Source: Hydrogenophaga sp. (GTDB lineage Bacteria; Pseudomonadota; Gammaproteobacteria; Burkholderiales; Burkholderiaceae_C). From it: a stretch of DNA of 64,000 nucleotides. The notes beneath the pieces were generated by a model. That model was not told the origin of the DNA and made no database searches. It worked only from the letters and a program-made list of their open reading frames with translations. The stretch covers positions 1 to 64,000 of the forward strand of contig NZ_JAOASO010000136.1 in NCBI RefSeq assembly GCF_030158645.1, read 5' to 3'. Of the stretch, positions 40,842 through 50,188 are shown piece by piece (positions within the stretch are counted from its first letter, which is position 1; each line of letters starts with the position of its first letter). A program made the translations under genes and the position numbers.

Positions 40842-41945
40842 ATGCAGCGGCAGGAGCTGGCCGCCTGGTTGCGGCTGCTGCTCACGCCCGGCGTGGGCAA
40901 GGAAACCGCCCGCAAGCTGCTGGCCGCGTTCGGCCTGCCGGAGGCTGTGTTCGCCCAGCCGCTGGATGCGCTGCAAACCGTGGTCGGGCCGAAGACCGCG
41001 CAAGCGTTGCAACGAACCCCCGACACGCTCGATGCGCAGGTGGCCCAGGTGCTGTCCTGGCTGGCCGAGGATGCCCGCCGCCACGTGTTGACACTGGCCG
41101 ACCCGCGCTTCCCGCCCGAGCTGCTGCAGATGGCCGACCCACCGGTGCTGCTGTACGTGTTGGGCGATCTGGACGTGCTGGCCCACCCGCGCCGCCTGGC
41201 CATGGTGGGCAGCCGCAACCCCACGCCGCAAGGCGAAGCCAACGCCCACCAGTTCGCCCGCGCGCTGGGCGAAGCGGGTGTGTGTGTGGTTTCCGGTCTG
41301 GCGCTGGGGGTGGACGGCGCGGCGCACACGGGGGCGCTCGACGGTGGCGCGCCCACGATCGCGGTGGTGGGCACCGGTCTGGACCGCGTGTACCCGAGCC
41401 GTCACCTGGCGCTGGCGCACCGCATCGCCGCACACGGCGCCATCGTGAGCGAGTACCCGCTGGGCACGCCGCCGCTGAATGCCAACTTTCCCCAGCGCAA
41501 CCGCCTGATCGCGGGCCTGTCACAGGGCACGCTGGTGGTGGAAGCGACCTTGAAATCGGGCTCGCTGATCACCGCCCGCCTGGCCGCAGAGCAAGGCCGC
41601 GAGGTGTTCGCCATCCCCGGCTCGATCCACGCACCACAGTCGCGCGGCTGCCATGCACTCATCCGCCAGGGCGCCAAGCTGGTCGAGTCGGCGCAGGACA
41701 TCCTGGAAGACCTGCGCATGGTCGAGCCCCGTGGTCTGTCCGAATCGCCCGCAGAGGCGGCTGATGCCGGCGGCTCCGACAGCCTGCTCGGCGCGATGGG
41801 TTTCGACCCGGTGAGCCTCGATGCGCTGCAGGCCCGCACCGGGCTGGACACACCCCACCTGCAGGCGCGCCTGCTCGAACTGGAACTCGACGGCGCGGTG
41901 GGCCGCCTGCCCGGGGGCTTGTTTCAGCGCCTGGGTCGGGCCTGA
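40842..41945 (+). CDS. dprA: DNA-processing protein DprA (Smf)
   Basis: The 367-residue protein binds incoming single-stranded DNA during natural transformation and loads RecA. The SAM-like N-terminal domain (LLLTPGVGKETARKLLAAFG) is followed by the Rossmann core with VGSRNPTPQG, SGLALGVDGAAHTGAL, FPQRNRLIAGLS and GSLITARLA. A winged-helix DML1-like end lies near 305-365. It is complete and shares an operon with the LysM gene. Confidence 0.95.
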   Translation: MQRQELAAWLRLLLTPGVGKETARKLLAAFGLPEAVFAQPLDALQTVVGPKTAQALQRTPDTLDAQVAQVLSWLAEDARRHVLTLADPRFPPELLQMADPPVLLYVLGDLDVLAHPRRLAMVGSRNPTPQGEANAHQFARALGEAGVCVVSGLALGVDGAAHTGALDGGAPTIAVVGTGLDRVYPSRHLALAHRIAAHGAIVSEYPLGTPPLNANFPQRNRLIAGLSQGTLVVEATLKSGSLITARLAAEQGREVFAIPGSIHAPQSRGCHALIRQGAKLVESAQDILEDLRMVEPRGLSESPAEAADAGGSDSLLGAMGFDPVSLDALQARTGLDTPHLQARLLELELDGAVGRLPGGLFQRLGRA

Positions 41946-41954
41946 CGCGGGTGG

Positions 41955-42590
41955 TCAGTCCCGCACATGCGGGTTGTGTCGGCGCTCCGCGCCAAAACTG
42001 CTCTCGGGACCGTGACCCGGGATGAACACCGTGTCAGGGCCCATGGGCCACAGCCGCTCCTTGATGCTGCTGATCAACTGCGCGTGGTTGCCCTGCGGAA
42101 AATCGGTGCGGCCGATGCTGCCGGCGAACAGCACATCGCCCACAAAAGCGCGCTGGGCCTCGGCCGAGTGAAACACCACGTGCCCCGGCGTGTGGCCAGG
42201 ACAGTGGCGCACATTCAGAACGCTGTGTCCGATCTGAACCGTGTCCCCGTCGGCGAGCCAGCGCGTGGGCGTGAAGGCGCGCGCCGGGGGAAAGCCGAAC
42301 ATCGCACCCTGCTGTGGCAAGCCGGTGATCCAGAACTGGTCGCCGGGATGCGGCCCGATGATGGGCAGGTCGAGCTGTTCGGCGAGGTCGGCCGTGCCAC
42401 CCGCGTGGTCGATGTGCGCGTGCGTGAGCCAGATCGCCTTCAGGTTCACGCCGAGGCGCTCAACTTCGGCCAGCAGCAGGTCGAGATCGCCGCCGGGGTC
42501 GATGATGGCCGCGTCTTTCGTTTCATCGCACCAGACGATGGAGCAGTTCTGGGCGAAGGCGGTGACGGGAACGGTGAGGTAACGCAGCAT
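41955..42590 (-). CDS. GloB-like MBL-fold hydrolase
   Basis: The 211-residue protein has the binuclear zinc site THAHIDHAGG (about 57-66), CPGHTPGHVVFH, GDVLFAGSIGRTDFPQG and a final GHGPES. It resembles short glyoxalase II-like hydrolases (YcbL type) that act on S-lactoylglutathione or related thioesters. It is convergent with dprA, with 9 bases between stops. It is unrelated in layout to the two large MBL-fold proteins of the left segment. Confidence 0.88.
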   Translation of the reverse strand: MLRYLTVPVTAFAQNCSIVWCDETKDAAIIDPGGDLDLLLAEVERLGVNLKAIWLTHAHIDHAGGTADLAEQLDLPIIGPHPGDQFWITGLPQQGAMFGFPPARAFTPTRWLADGDTVQIGHSVLNVRHCPGHTPGHVVFHSAEAQRAFVGDVLFAGSIGRTDFPQGNHAQLISSIKERLWPMGPDTVFIPGHGPESSFGAERRHNPHVRD

Positions 42591-42644
42591 GGAAAGGGTC
42601 TCGGGCGTGTGACAGCTTCCAAGGTTAGCCGCTGTCGGGTGCGA

Positions 42645-43652
42645 TCAGCCAGGCCCGGCGCTCGCGGCGTCCAACTCGTCGAAGCACGCGCGCACGGGCG
42701 GCAGTGCCGCGGCCAGCAACGGCTCCGCCAGCGTGCGGGCGCGGACCCGGTTCGGATCGCACAGCAGCCAGGCCAGCTGGTCTGCGGTGCAGAGATTCAG
42801 GACGTCCGGGCCGGACCCGGCGCCCAGGCCCTGTTGCGCCAGTTCGGCGGCGGCCGGCACCCAGGGACCGAGGGGGCGCCACTGCTGGGCGATCAGGCTG
42901 GCCAGGCGGTCACGCCACTGGCCGAGTGCGGCGACAAAAGGGCCACTCATGCGCCAGCCCGGCACAGCATCGAGTTCGCGCAACACGACGCTCCAGGCCA
43001 TGTCGTGCAGCAACGCCAGCAGGTAAGCGTCGAAGGGGTCACGCCCCTGGCTGCGCGCGATCTCGGCCGCCAGCTGGGTCTTGAACTCGGTGTGTTTCCA
43101 CAGACGCGGCGCGGCACGCCGGATCAAGGGCCCGCTGCGCCCATCCAGCATCGGCTTGAGCACCACCCGGGCAATCGCTGCGCGCAGCCCCCCGACACCG
43201 AGCATCTGGATCGAATGGCCGAGCTCCATGACCGGGCGTTCGCGGCGGTAGAAGGCGCTGTTGGCCATGGCGACGACCTCGGCCACCAGCGTCTGGTCGC
43301 GCGACACGTGTTCGACCAGCTCGCCCAGCGAACTGCTCTCCGAGCGCAGGCGGGCGAGCAGGGCCGGCACGACACCGGCGGCTCGCGGCAACAGGTTGGC
43401 CGCGGGATCGCCGGCACGCGCCTCCAGGGCTTGCAGCACACCCTGCTCGCGGGCACCCAGGGTGTCCGCGAGGTCGGGTTCGCACTGCACCATCCAGGCC
43501 AGCAAGGCGCCATCCAACACCGGGCGGCGCAGGTGCCAGGTCTGGGCGGACGGCGGGCTGGACGCCGGCGCGGCGGGCGGCTCGGCCGGCAACGGCGGCC
43601 CCACCGGGTCGACGGGCTGGTTGGCGAAAAGTCTCAGGAACCAGGCCTTCAT
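42645..43652 (-). CDS. HDOD-domain signalling protein
   Basis: The 335-residue cytosolic protein has an HDOD domain at about 95-290 (LLPRAAGVVPALLARL, LGHSIQMLGVGGLR, LLHDMAWSVVLRE). HDOD is a degenerate HD phosphohydrolase fold used in regulation rather than catalysis. The N-terminal 60 residues are Pro/Ala-rich and probably flexible. ATG 43652 (MKAWFLRLF) is used; an ATG 15 bases upstream is possible. Partner unknown. Confidence 0.82.
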   Translation of the reverse strand: MKAWFLRLFANQPVDPVGPPLPAEPPAAPASSPPSAQTWHLRRPVLDGALLAWMVQCEPDLADTLGAREQGVLQALEARAGDPAANLLPRAAGVVPALLARLRSESSSLGELVEHVSRDQTLVAEVVAMANSAFYRRERPVMELGHSIQMLGVGGLRAAIARVVLKPMLDGRSGPLIRRAAPRLWKHTEFKTQLAAEIARSQGRDPFDAYLLALLHDMAWSVVLRELDAVPGWRMSGPFVAALGQWRDRLASLIAQQWRPLGPWVPAAAELAQQGLGAGSGPDVLNLCTADQLAWLLCDPNRVRARTLAEPLLAAALPPVRACFDELDAASAGPG

Positions 43653-43724
43653 GGGGTGGACGTGCAAGCTGCGTTGCTCACGAGCCTACACCGCGTGGCG
43701 CTCGCCGCGCTGATGCGGAGGTAC

Positions 43725-44633
43725 TCAGTGCGCGGCGGTGCCCGCACCCGCGGCGGGCTGGTGCCGCATGCGCTTGATATCGCGCTGCGGCGGCGCGCCA
43801 AACAGGCGGCTGTAGTCGCGGCTGAACTGCGAGGCGCTCTCGTAGCCCACGCGCGCCGCCGTGCTGCCCGCGTCCAGGGCCTGGTGGAGCATGAGGTGGC
43901 GCGCTTGCTGCAACCGCAGGTGCTTCTGGTACTGCAGCGGGCTCATGCCGGTGAAGTGGCGAAAGTGCAGCCGGAAGGTCGAGGGGCTCATGTGCACGCG
44001 CGCGGCGAGCTCGTCCATCAGCACGTCGTGCACGAAGTTCTGCGTGAGCCAGGCCATGGCCTGCGCGATCTGGTGGCTGGGTGAGCCGGCCGACACCAGC
44101 TGGCGCAAATAAGGCCCATGGGGCCCGGAGAGCAAGCGCACCATGATCTCCTGCTGGATCAGCGGCGCCAGCGAGGCCACCAGCGCGGGCTCGTCCAGCA
44201 GGCGCACCAGGCGGATGGCGGCGTCGAGCAAGGACGCATCGAGCGTGTTCAACGAAATCGCGCGCGGCGCCTCGTCGCGCGGCACCGGCGGCAGCTCCAT
44301 CTCGGCGGACTGCTGCATCAGGGCGCGCGCGTCCAGCGCCAGAAACAGGCACATGAACGGCCGGGCTGCGTCGGCCCGCGTGACGTGCGCCACCACGGGC
44401 AGGTCGGCGGTGATCAGCAGCGACTGACCCATGCCGTAGTCCAGCACCTGCTCGCCCACGGTGACCTGTTTGCCGCCCTGCGCGACCACGGCCAGGCCGA
44501 GGCCGTAGATGCAGGGCATGGGGTCGGTCTTGCCGCTGCGCCGGTGCAACGAGAGTTGCGGGATGGCGGTGGTGTGGTCGCCATCGATTCGGGCAATCCG
44601 GCCGATGTCGTGGGCCAGGGTGTCAATGGACAT
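43725..44633 (-). CDS. AraC-family regulator (AraC_N type), divergent from aldehyde oxidoreductase
   Basis: The 302-residue protein has an N-terminal cupin-like AraC_N domain (GLAVVAQGGKQVTVGE; SLLITADLPV) and a C-terminal double helix-turn-helix (LAARVHMSPSTFRLHFRHF; STAARVGYESASQFSRDYSR). ATG 44633 (MSIDTLAH) fits the family start. It faces the molybdenum aldehyde oxidoreductase genes, where a 21-base-period direct repeat could be its operator. The inducer may be an aldehyde or alcohol, judging from context only. Confidence 0.88.
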   Translation of the reverse strand: MSIDTLAHDIGRIARIDGDHTTAIPQLSLHRRSGKTDPMPCIYGLGLAVVAQGGKQVTVGEQVLDYGMGQSLLITADLPVVAHVTRADAARPFMCLFLALDARALMQQSAEMELPPVPRDEAPRAISLNTLDASLLDAAIRLVRLLDEPALVASLAPLIQQEIMVRLLSGPHGPYLRQLVSAGSPSHQIAQAMAWLTQNFVHDVLMDELAARVHMSPSTFRLHFRHFTGMSPLQYQKHLRLQQARHLMLHQALDAGSTAARVGYESASQFSRDYSRLFGAPPQRDIKRMRHQPAAGAGTAAH

Positions 44634-44758
44634 GGGTGGTTCGGCGGGTTGAGCGGTTGATCTGCGGGCGAAGCGGGTTTTTCCGGGGAATCGCCCGCAC
44701 AGACTGTACAAGTCGGGCGGGAAGCTTGAACCTTTGCCGCCAGAGAAACATCGAAAAA

Positions 44759-44787
44759 GGCAAAACAAGCGTCAGAAACGGCAAACA
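44759..44787 (+). promoter_or_regulatory. Candidate AraC-type direct-repeat operator
   Basis: GGCAAAACA at 44759-44767 and GGCAAACA at 44780-44787 are near-identical and 21 bases apart, the two-turn spacing typical of AraC-family half sites. They lie in the 232-base gap between the AraC gene and the Fe-S subunit gene, 79 bases before the latter's start. Confidence 0.45.
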
Positions 44788-44865
44788 CAACCGGCGCCGG
44801 ACACCGACACTTCCGGTCAGCCATCCCTTTGCAGATCCCCGCCCACCCCACGGAGAACCGATCCC

Positions 44866-45339
44866 ATGAGCACCCTCAACGTCAACGGCAAAACCCACAC
44901 GGTCGACGTCGACCCCGGCACCCCCATCCTCTGGGCCCTGCGCGACACCCTGGGCATGACCGGCACCAAGTTCGGCTGCGGCGCGGCGCTGTGCGGCGCC
45001 TGCACCGTTCACCTGGACGGCCAGGCCATCCGCTCCTGCATCACGCCCATCGCAGCCGCCGAGGGCAAGAAGATCACCACCATCGAAGCCGCCACCAACG
45101 GCAGCGACCGCGTGGGCGCGGCCGTGCACAAGGCCTGGGTGCTGCACGACGTGGCGCAGTGCGGCTACTGCCAGAGCGGCCAGATCATGAGCGCCACCGC
45201 CTTCCTCAAATCGCTGCCCAAGGGCCAACAACCCACCGCCGCCGAGATCGACTCGGCCATGGCCGGCAACGTGTGCCGCTGCGGCACCTACGCCCGCATC
45301 CGCGCCGCCGTGACCGACGCCGCCAAAGCCCTCGCCTGA
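44866..45339 (+). CDS. Aldehyde oxidoreductase 2Fe-2S subunit (IorA/PaoA-like)
   Basis: The 157-residue subunit has two [2Fe-2S] sites of the xanthine oxidase family: Cys38, 43, 46 and 58 (plant-ferredoxin type) and Cys99, 102, 137 and 139 (CGYCQSG; CRCGTY). ATG 44866 follows an ACGGAG sequence. It precedes the molybdenum subunit by 11 bases. No leader peptide is present, so it may be carried out of the cell with the Tat-exported large subunit. Confidence 0.92.
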   Translation: MSTLNVNGKTHTVDVDPGTPILWALRDTLGMTGTKFGCGAALCGACTVHLDGQAIRSCITPIAAAEGKKITTIEAATNGSDRVGAAVHKAWVLHDVAQCGYCQSGQIMSATAFLKSLPKGQQPTAAEIDSAMAGNVCRCGTYARIRAAVTDAAKALA

Positions 45340-45350
45340 AGGAACCCACC

Positions 45351-47591
45351 ATGCTGAACCACATCGATCCCACCGAGCTGCCGCGCGCGCTGCAACACAT
45401 CCTCGACCGCGATCAGGCAGACACCCCCGCCACCCTGCCGCGCCGCAGCTTCCTGAAAGTGGTGGGCGCCGGCGGCTTTGCGCTCGGCACCTTCCCGCAC
45501 TTGGCGATGGCGCAGGCCGACGCCAAGCCCGCCACCGGCCTCAAGCCCACCGAGCAGCCGCTGGCCTTCGTGCAGATCGCACCCGACGGCTGGGTCACGG
45601 TCACCATCAACCGGCTCGAATTCGGCCAGGGCGTGCAGACCGGCCTGCCCATGATCCTGGCCGAGGAGCTGGACGCCGACTGGTCCAAGGTGCGCAGCCA
45701 GCACGGCAACGCCGACGCCGCCTACCTGGACCCGCTGTTCGGCATCCACCTCACCGGCGGCTCCACGGCCATCAAGCACAGCTACACGCAGTACCGCGAA
45801 CTCGGCGCGCGCGCCCGCGCCATGCTGCTCTCGGCGGCCGCCGCGCGCTGGAACGTGGACGTGTCCACCCTGCGCACGCAGGCCGGCACCGTGATCGGCC
45901 CCGGCGGACGCAAGGCCGGCTACGGCGAACTCGCCCAGGCCGCCATGGCCCTGCCCGTGCCCGAGAAGGTCGTGCTCAAGGACCCGAAAGACTTCCGCAT
46001 CATCGGCAAGGCGACCACCCGCCTGGACGCCCGCGCCAAGAGCAGCGGGCAGCAGGACTTCGGCATCGACGTGCGCCGCCCCGGCCAGCTCACCGCGCTG
46101 GTGGCGCACCCGCCGGTGTTCGGCTCGAAAGTGAAGACCCTGGACGACAGCGCGGCGCGCGCCGTCAAGGGCGTGAAGGCCGTGCTGCGCGTGCCGCTGG
46201 ACCGCGGCGCCGAAGGTGTGGCGGTGATCGCCGACGGCTACTGGCCCGCCAAGCAGGGGCGCGACGCGCTCAAGCTGACCTGGGACGACTCGGCCGTGGA
46301 GAAGGTCGACAGCGCGCGCCAGCTGGTGCAGTACCGCGAACTGGCCAAACAACCCGGCCCGCGCGCGTTCGACGCCGACATGGCGCCGCTGGCCAACGCG
46401 CCGCGCACGATCGAAGCCGAGTTCGTCTTCCCCTACCTGGCCCATGCGCCCATGGAGCCGCTGAACTGCACGGTGCAGCTGTCTGAAGGCCGCGCCGAGC
46501 TGTGGGTGGGCACCCAGTTCCCGGGTGTGGATTCCGCAGCGGCCGCACGTGTGCTGGGGCTCAAGCCCGAGCAGGTCAAGATGAACGTGCAGATGGCCGG
46601 TGGCGGCTTCGGCCGCCGTGGCCTGCCCAGCAGCGACTACGTGGTCGAGGCCTGCGAGATCGCCAAGGCCGCGCGCGCCGCCGGCATCAACGCCCCGGTG
46701 CGCATGGTCTGGAGCCGCGAGGACGACATCAAGGGCGGCTACTACCGCCCCATGCACCTGCACACCGCGCGCATCGGGTTCGACGAGCGCGGCAACGTGC
46801 TGGCCTGGGACCACGTGCTGGTTGGTCAGTCCATCATGGCCGGCACCTTCTTTGAAGGCGGCATGGTCAAGAACGGCATCGACGCCACCGCCACCGAAGG
46901 CATGCGCGAACCCTACGGCCTGCCGATGCGCCTCACCGTGCACCACCCCAAGGTCAACGTGCCGGTGCTGTGGTGGCGCAGCGTGGGTTCCACCCACACC
47001 GCCTTCGTCATGGAGACGCTGCTCGACGACATCGCGCGCGCCACGAAGCAGGACCCGGTGGCCTACCGCATGCGCCTGTTCGGCGACAAGCACCCGCGCC
47101 ACCGTGCCGCGCTGCAACTGGCTGTGGACAAGAGCGGCTACGGCAAAAAGCAGCTGCCCGCCGGCCGCGCCTGGGGCGTGGCGGTGCACGAGTCGTTCAG
47201 CTCGGTCGTGGCCTACGTGGTCGAGGCCTCGGTGAAAGACGGCAGCCCGGTGCTGCACCGCGCCACCGCCGGCGTGCACTGCAACCTGGCCATCAACCCC
47301 AAGAGCGTGGAAACACAGGTGCAGGGCGCGGCCGTCATGGGCCTGTCAATGTGCCTGCCGGGCTCGGCGATCACGCTCAAGGACGGCGTGGTCGAGCAGA
47401 GCAACTTCGGCGACTACACCGTGGCCCGCATCACCGACATGCCCGAGATCAACGTGCACGTGGTGCCCAGCGCCGACGCGCCCACCGGCATCGGTGAGCC
47501 CGGCCTGCCGCCGCTGGCGCCCGCGTTCGCCAACGCCCTCGCGCAACTCACCGGCAAGCCGCTGCGCGAGCTGCCGTTCAAGCTGGCCTGA
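45351..47591 (+). CDS. Tat-exported molybdenum aldehyde oxidoreductase large subunit
   Basis: The 746-residue catalytic subunit of the isoquinoline/aldehyde oxidoreductase type has a twin-arginine motif RRSFLKVVGAGG at about 30-41, implying folded export to the periplasm. Molybdopterin-binding blocks AGGGFGRRG and WRSVGSTHTAF are clear, and the catalytic Glu716 lies in GIGEPGLPP. There is no FAD subunit gene alongside, so electrons probably go to a cytochrome or quinone. The substrate cannot be fixed from sequence. Confidence 0.9.
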   Translation: MLNHIDPTELPRALQHILDRDQADTPATLPRRSFLKVVGAGGFALGTFPHLAMAQADAKPATGLKPTEQPLAFVQIAPDGWVTVTINRLEFGQGVQTGLPMILAEELDADWSKVRSQHGNADAAYLDPLFGIHLTGGSTAIKHSYTQYRELGARARAMLLSAAAARWNVDVSTLRTQAGTVIGPGGRKAGYGELAQAAMALPVPEKVVLKDPKDFRIIGKATTRLDARAKSSGQQDFGIDVRRPGQLTALVAHPPVFGSKVKTLDDSAARAVKGVKAVLRVPLDRGAEGVAVIADGYWPAKQGRDALKLTWDDSAVEKVDSARQLVQYRELAKQPGPRAFDADMAPLANAPRTIEAEFVFPYLAHAPMEPLNCTVQLSEGRAELWVGTQFPGVDSAAAARVLGLKPEQVKMNVQMAGGGFGRRGLPSSDYVVEACEIAKAARAAGINAPVRMVWSREDDIKGGYYRPMHLHTARIGFDERGNVLAWDHVLVGQSIMAGTFFEGGMVKNGIDATATEGMREPYGLPMRLTVHHPKVNVPVLWWRSVGSTHTAFVMETLLDDIARATKQDPVAYRMRLFGDKHPRHRAALQLAVDKSGYGKKQLPAGRAWGVAVHESFSSVVAYVVEASVKDGSPVLHRATAGVHCNLAINPKSVETQVQGAAVMGLSMCLPGSAITLKDGVVEQSNFGDYTVARITDMPEINVHVVPSADAPTGIGEPGLPPLAPAFANALAQLTGKPLRELPFKLA

Positions 47592-47610
47592 GGCCGCTCG
47601 GAGCGCATCG

Positions 47611-48657
47611 ATGGAAGACCTCGACACCCGCGTGCTGCGCACCGCGGTGGGTTGGCACGGCGCCGGTCTGCCGGTGGTGCTGGTGACGGTGGCGCGCACC
47701 TGGGGTTCGTCGCCCCGGCCGCCGGGCTCGCTCATGGCCATCAACGGCCGGGGCGAAACGGTGGGCTCGGTCTCGGGCGGCTGCATCGAAGACGACCTGA
47801 TCCACCGCATCCGCGAAGGCGGTGTGCAGGCGGCCTGCGCCACCGACACACCCGCCGTGCTGCGCTACGGCATTTCGGCCGACGAGGCCCACCGCTTCGG
47901 CCTGCCTTGTGGTGGCACCGTGGAGCTGGTGCTGGAACCCGTCTCGGTGCGCAGCCAGCTCCCCGAATTGCTGCACGCCTGCCTGCAGCGCCGCAGCACC
48001 GAGCGCGTGCTCAACCTGGCCACCGGCGAGGTGGTGCTGAACGAAGGAAGTCGCGACGGCCTGCCGCGGCTTGACGACCAGCATCTCACCACCCACCTCG
48101 GGCCACAGGCAAGACTCATCGTCATCGGCGCGGGCGACCTCTCGCGCTTTCTGTGCCAGATGGCGCTGGGCCTGGGCTTCGAGGTGATCGTGTGCGACCC
48201 GCGCGACGAGAGCCGAGCCAGCTGGCAGCTCGACGGCGTGGAACTCAGCCACGAGATGCCGGACGACCTGATCCTGCGCCTGAAGCCCGACGCACGCACC
48301 GCCGTGGTGGCCGTGACGCACGACCCCAAGCTCGACGACCTGGCGCTCATTGACGCGCTGCAGTCGGACGCCTTCTACGTGGGTGCCATCGGCTCGCGGC
48401 GCCACAGCGAGCTGCGCAAGACGCGGCTGCACGAACACTTCGACCTCTCGCACCAGGCGCTGGATGCGTTGCACGGACCCGCTGGCCTCTACATCGGCAG
48501 CAAAACCCCGGCCGAGATCGCGCTTTCGATCATGGCGGAGGTGGTGGCGGTGAAAAACGGCGTGGGGGCTGCCGCCGTGGTGCCGGTGGCGGCGGGCAAG
48601 GCCCGGCTCGATCAGCCCGGGCGCGAGGCGTTCACCGCACCGGTCTGCGCGGTCTGA
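47611..48657 (+). CDS. XdhC-family molybdenum cofactor maturation factor
   Basis: The 348-residue protein has an XdhC/CoxI N-terminal domain (TWGSSPRPPGSLMAI, GSVSGGCIED) and a Rossmann C-terminal domain (LIVIGAGDLSRFL; VTHDPKLDDLAL; GAIGSRRH). It binds and sulfurates molybdenum cofactor for insertion into the preceding oxidoreductase. It starts 19 bases after that gene, completing a three-gene operon. Confidence 0.92.
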   Translation: MEDLDTRVLRTAVGWHGAGLPVVLVTVARTWGSSPRPPGSLMAINGRGETVGSVSGGCIEDDLIHRIREGGVQAACATDTPAVLRYGISADEAHRFGLPCGGTVELVLEPVSVRSQLPELLHACLQRRSTERVLNLATGEVVLNEGSRDGLPRLDDQHLTTHLGPQARLIVIGAGDLSRFLCQMALGLGFEVIVCDPRDESRASWQLDGVELSHEMPDDLILRLKPDARTAVVAVTHDPKLDDLALIDALQSDAFYVGAIGSRRHSELRKTRLHEHFDLSHQALDALHGPAGLYIGSKTPAEIALSIMAEVVAVKNGVGAAAVVPVAAGKARLDQPGREAFTAPVCAV

Positions 48658-48660
48658 GGT

Positions 48661-49464
48661 TCACAGGCTCAGGTCGTACCCGATCGTGATCGGCGCGTGG
48701 TCGCTGAACTTCACGTCCTTGTAGATGTGTTCCGTGCGCGCCAGCGCCGCCAGGGCGGGTGTGGCGAGGTGGTAGTCGAGTCGCCAGCCCACGTTGTTCG
48801 CATAGGCCTGGCCGCGGTTGCTCCACCACGTGTAGCAGGCGTCGGTGGTGTCGGGCTGCAGGCGGCGGTACACGTCGACCAGACCACCATCCGTCAGCAG
48901 CGTGGTCATCCAGGCGCGCTCTTCGGGCAGGAAGCCGCTGTTCTTCTGGTTGCTGCGCCAGTTCTTCAGGTCGGCCTGCTGGTGGGCGATGTTCACGTCG
49001 CCGCACAAGATGAACTCGCGCTCGCCCTTGAGCGCCATCAGGTGCGGGTGGAACGCCGCCAGAAAGCGGTATTTCGCCTCCTGTCGCTCGGGGCCCGATG
49101 AACCGCTGGGAAAGTAGGCGCTGATCAGCGAGAGCTTGCGGCTGGGGGTGTCGAAGCGCAGTTCGGTGTAGCGACCCTCGGCGTCGAACTCCTCGCACTG
49201 GAAGCCAGTGACCACGTCACTGGGCTCGTGGCGGGTGTACACGCCCACGCCCGAGTAGCCTTTTTTCTGCGCAAAGTGGAAGTGACCACGCAGACCGGCG
49301 AGTTCCTCGAAGCGGCCGGCCACGTCCTGCGCCTGGGCCTTGACCTCCTGCACGCAAATACAATCCGGCTGGTGCGCGGCGAGCCATGTCTCCAGGCCCT
49401 TGCTGGTGGCGGAGCGGATGCCGTTGAGGTTGAGGCTGGTCAGTTTGAACAAGGAAACCCCCAT
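48661..49464 (-). CDS. xth: Exodeoxyribonuclease III
   Basis: The 267-residue AP endonuclease/3' exonuclease has FKLTSLNLNGIRSA at the start, CVQEVKAQ with catalytic Glu, GYSGVGVYTR, LISAYFPSG, CGDVNIAH, WRLDYHLATP and SDHAPI at the end. The ATG at 49464 overlaps the divergent pyrE ATG by two bases in CCATGG. A TTG a few codons in (TTG TTC AAA) is a possible alternative start. Confidence 0.93.
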   Translation of the reverse strand: MGVSLFKLTSLNLNGIRSATSKGLETWLAAHQPDCICVQEVKAQAQDVAGRFEELAGLRGHFHFAQKKGYSGVGVYTRHEPSDVVTGFQCEEFDAEGRYTELRFDTPSRKLSLISAYFPSGSSGPERQEAKYRFLAAFHPHLMALKGEREFILCGDVNIAHQQADLKNWRSNQKNSGFLPEERAWMTTLLTDGGLVDVYRRLQPDTTDACYTWWSNRGQAYANNVGWRLDYHLATPALAALARTEHIYKDVKFSDHAPITIGYDLSL

Positions 49465-50179
49465 GGTGTTGGATACAGGCGCGGCCCATGCGGGCGCCCC
49501 GGACGCTGCGCTCGCGCAGGAATTCGTGCAGTTCTGTGTGGATGCCGGCGTGCTGCGGTTCGGCGAATTCAAGACCAAGGCGGGACGCCTGTCGCCCTAC
49601 TTCTTCAACGCCGGTCTGTTCGACGACGGCGCCAAGCTCGCTCGGCTCGCGCAATTCTATGCAAAGGCCCTGATCGCCAGCGGCGTCGAGTTCGACATGA
49701 TCTTCGGCCCCGCCTACAAAGGCATTCCGCTGGGCGCGGCACTCGCCATCGAACTCTCGCGCCTGGGCCTGAATGTGCCGTTTGCCTACAACCGCAAGGA
49801 AGCCAAGGCCCACGGCGAGGGCGGCACCCTGGTGGGCGCGCCGCTCAAGGGCCGGGTGCTTATCGTCGACGACGTGATGTCGGCCGGCACCGCCGCGCGC
49901 GAGTCCATCGCCCTGATCCGGGCCGCCGGCGCCACACCGCACGCGGTGGCCATTGCGCTGGACCGGCAGGAGAAAGCCACCGAGGTTGGCCCGGACGGCA
50001 CGGTGCGCGACGTGGACCACAGTGCGGTGCAATATGTGCAGAACCAGCTTGGCCTGCACGTGTGTGCAATTGCCACCCTGGCGGATTTGCTGCAGTATCT
50101 GAGCGTTCACACCGGGGGGGAGCTCGATGCGCACCGCCAGCGGGTGCAGGCCTACCGCCTGCGCTACGGCGTGAACTGA
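49463..50179 (+). CDS. pyrE: Orotate phosphoribosyltransferase
   Basis: The 238-residue pyrimidine-synthesis enzyme makes OMP from orotate and PRPP. Key blocks are KAGRLSPYFFNAG, GPAYKGIPLG, KEAKAHGEGG and the PRPP loop VLIVDDVMSAGTAARE. AAGGA precedes ATG 49463. The start codon overlaps that of xth on the other strand, so each promoter must lie inside the other gene. Confidence 0.96.
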   Translation: MVLDTGAAHAGAPDAALAQEFVQFCVDAGVLRFGEFKTKAGRLSPYFFNAGLFDDGAKLARLAQFYAKALIASGVEFDMIFGPAYKGIPLGAALAIELSRLGLNVPFAYNRKEAKAHGEGGTLVGAPLKGRVLIVDDVMSAGTAARESIALIRAAGATPHAVAIALDRQEKATEVGPDGTVRDVDHSAVQYVQNQLGLHVCAIATLADLLQYLSVHTGGELDAHRQRVQAYRLRYGVN

Positions 50180-50188
50180 AACCCCAAC

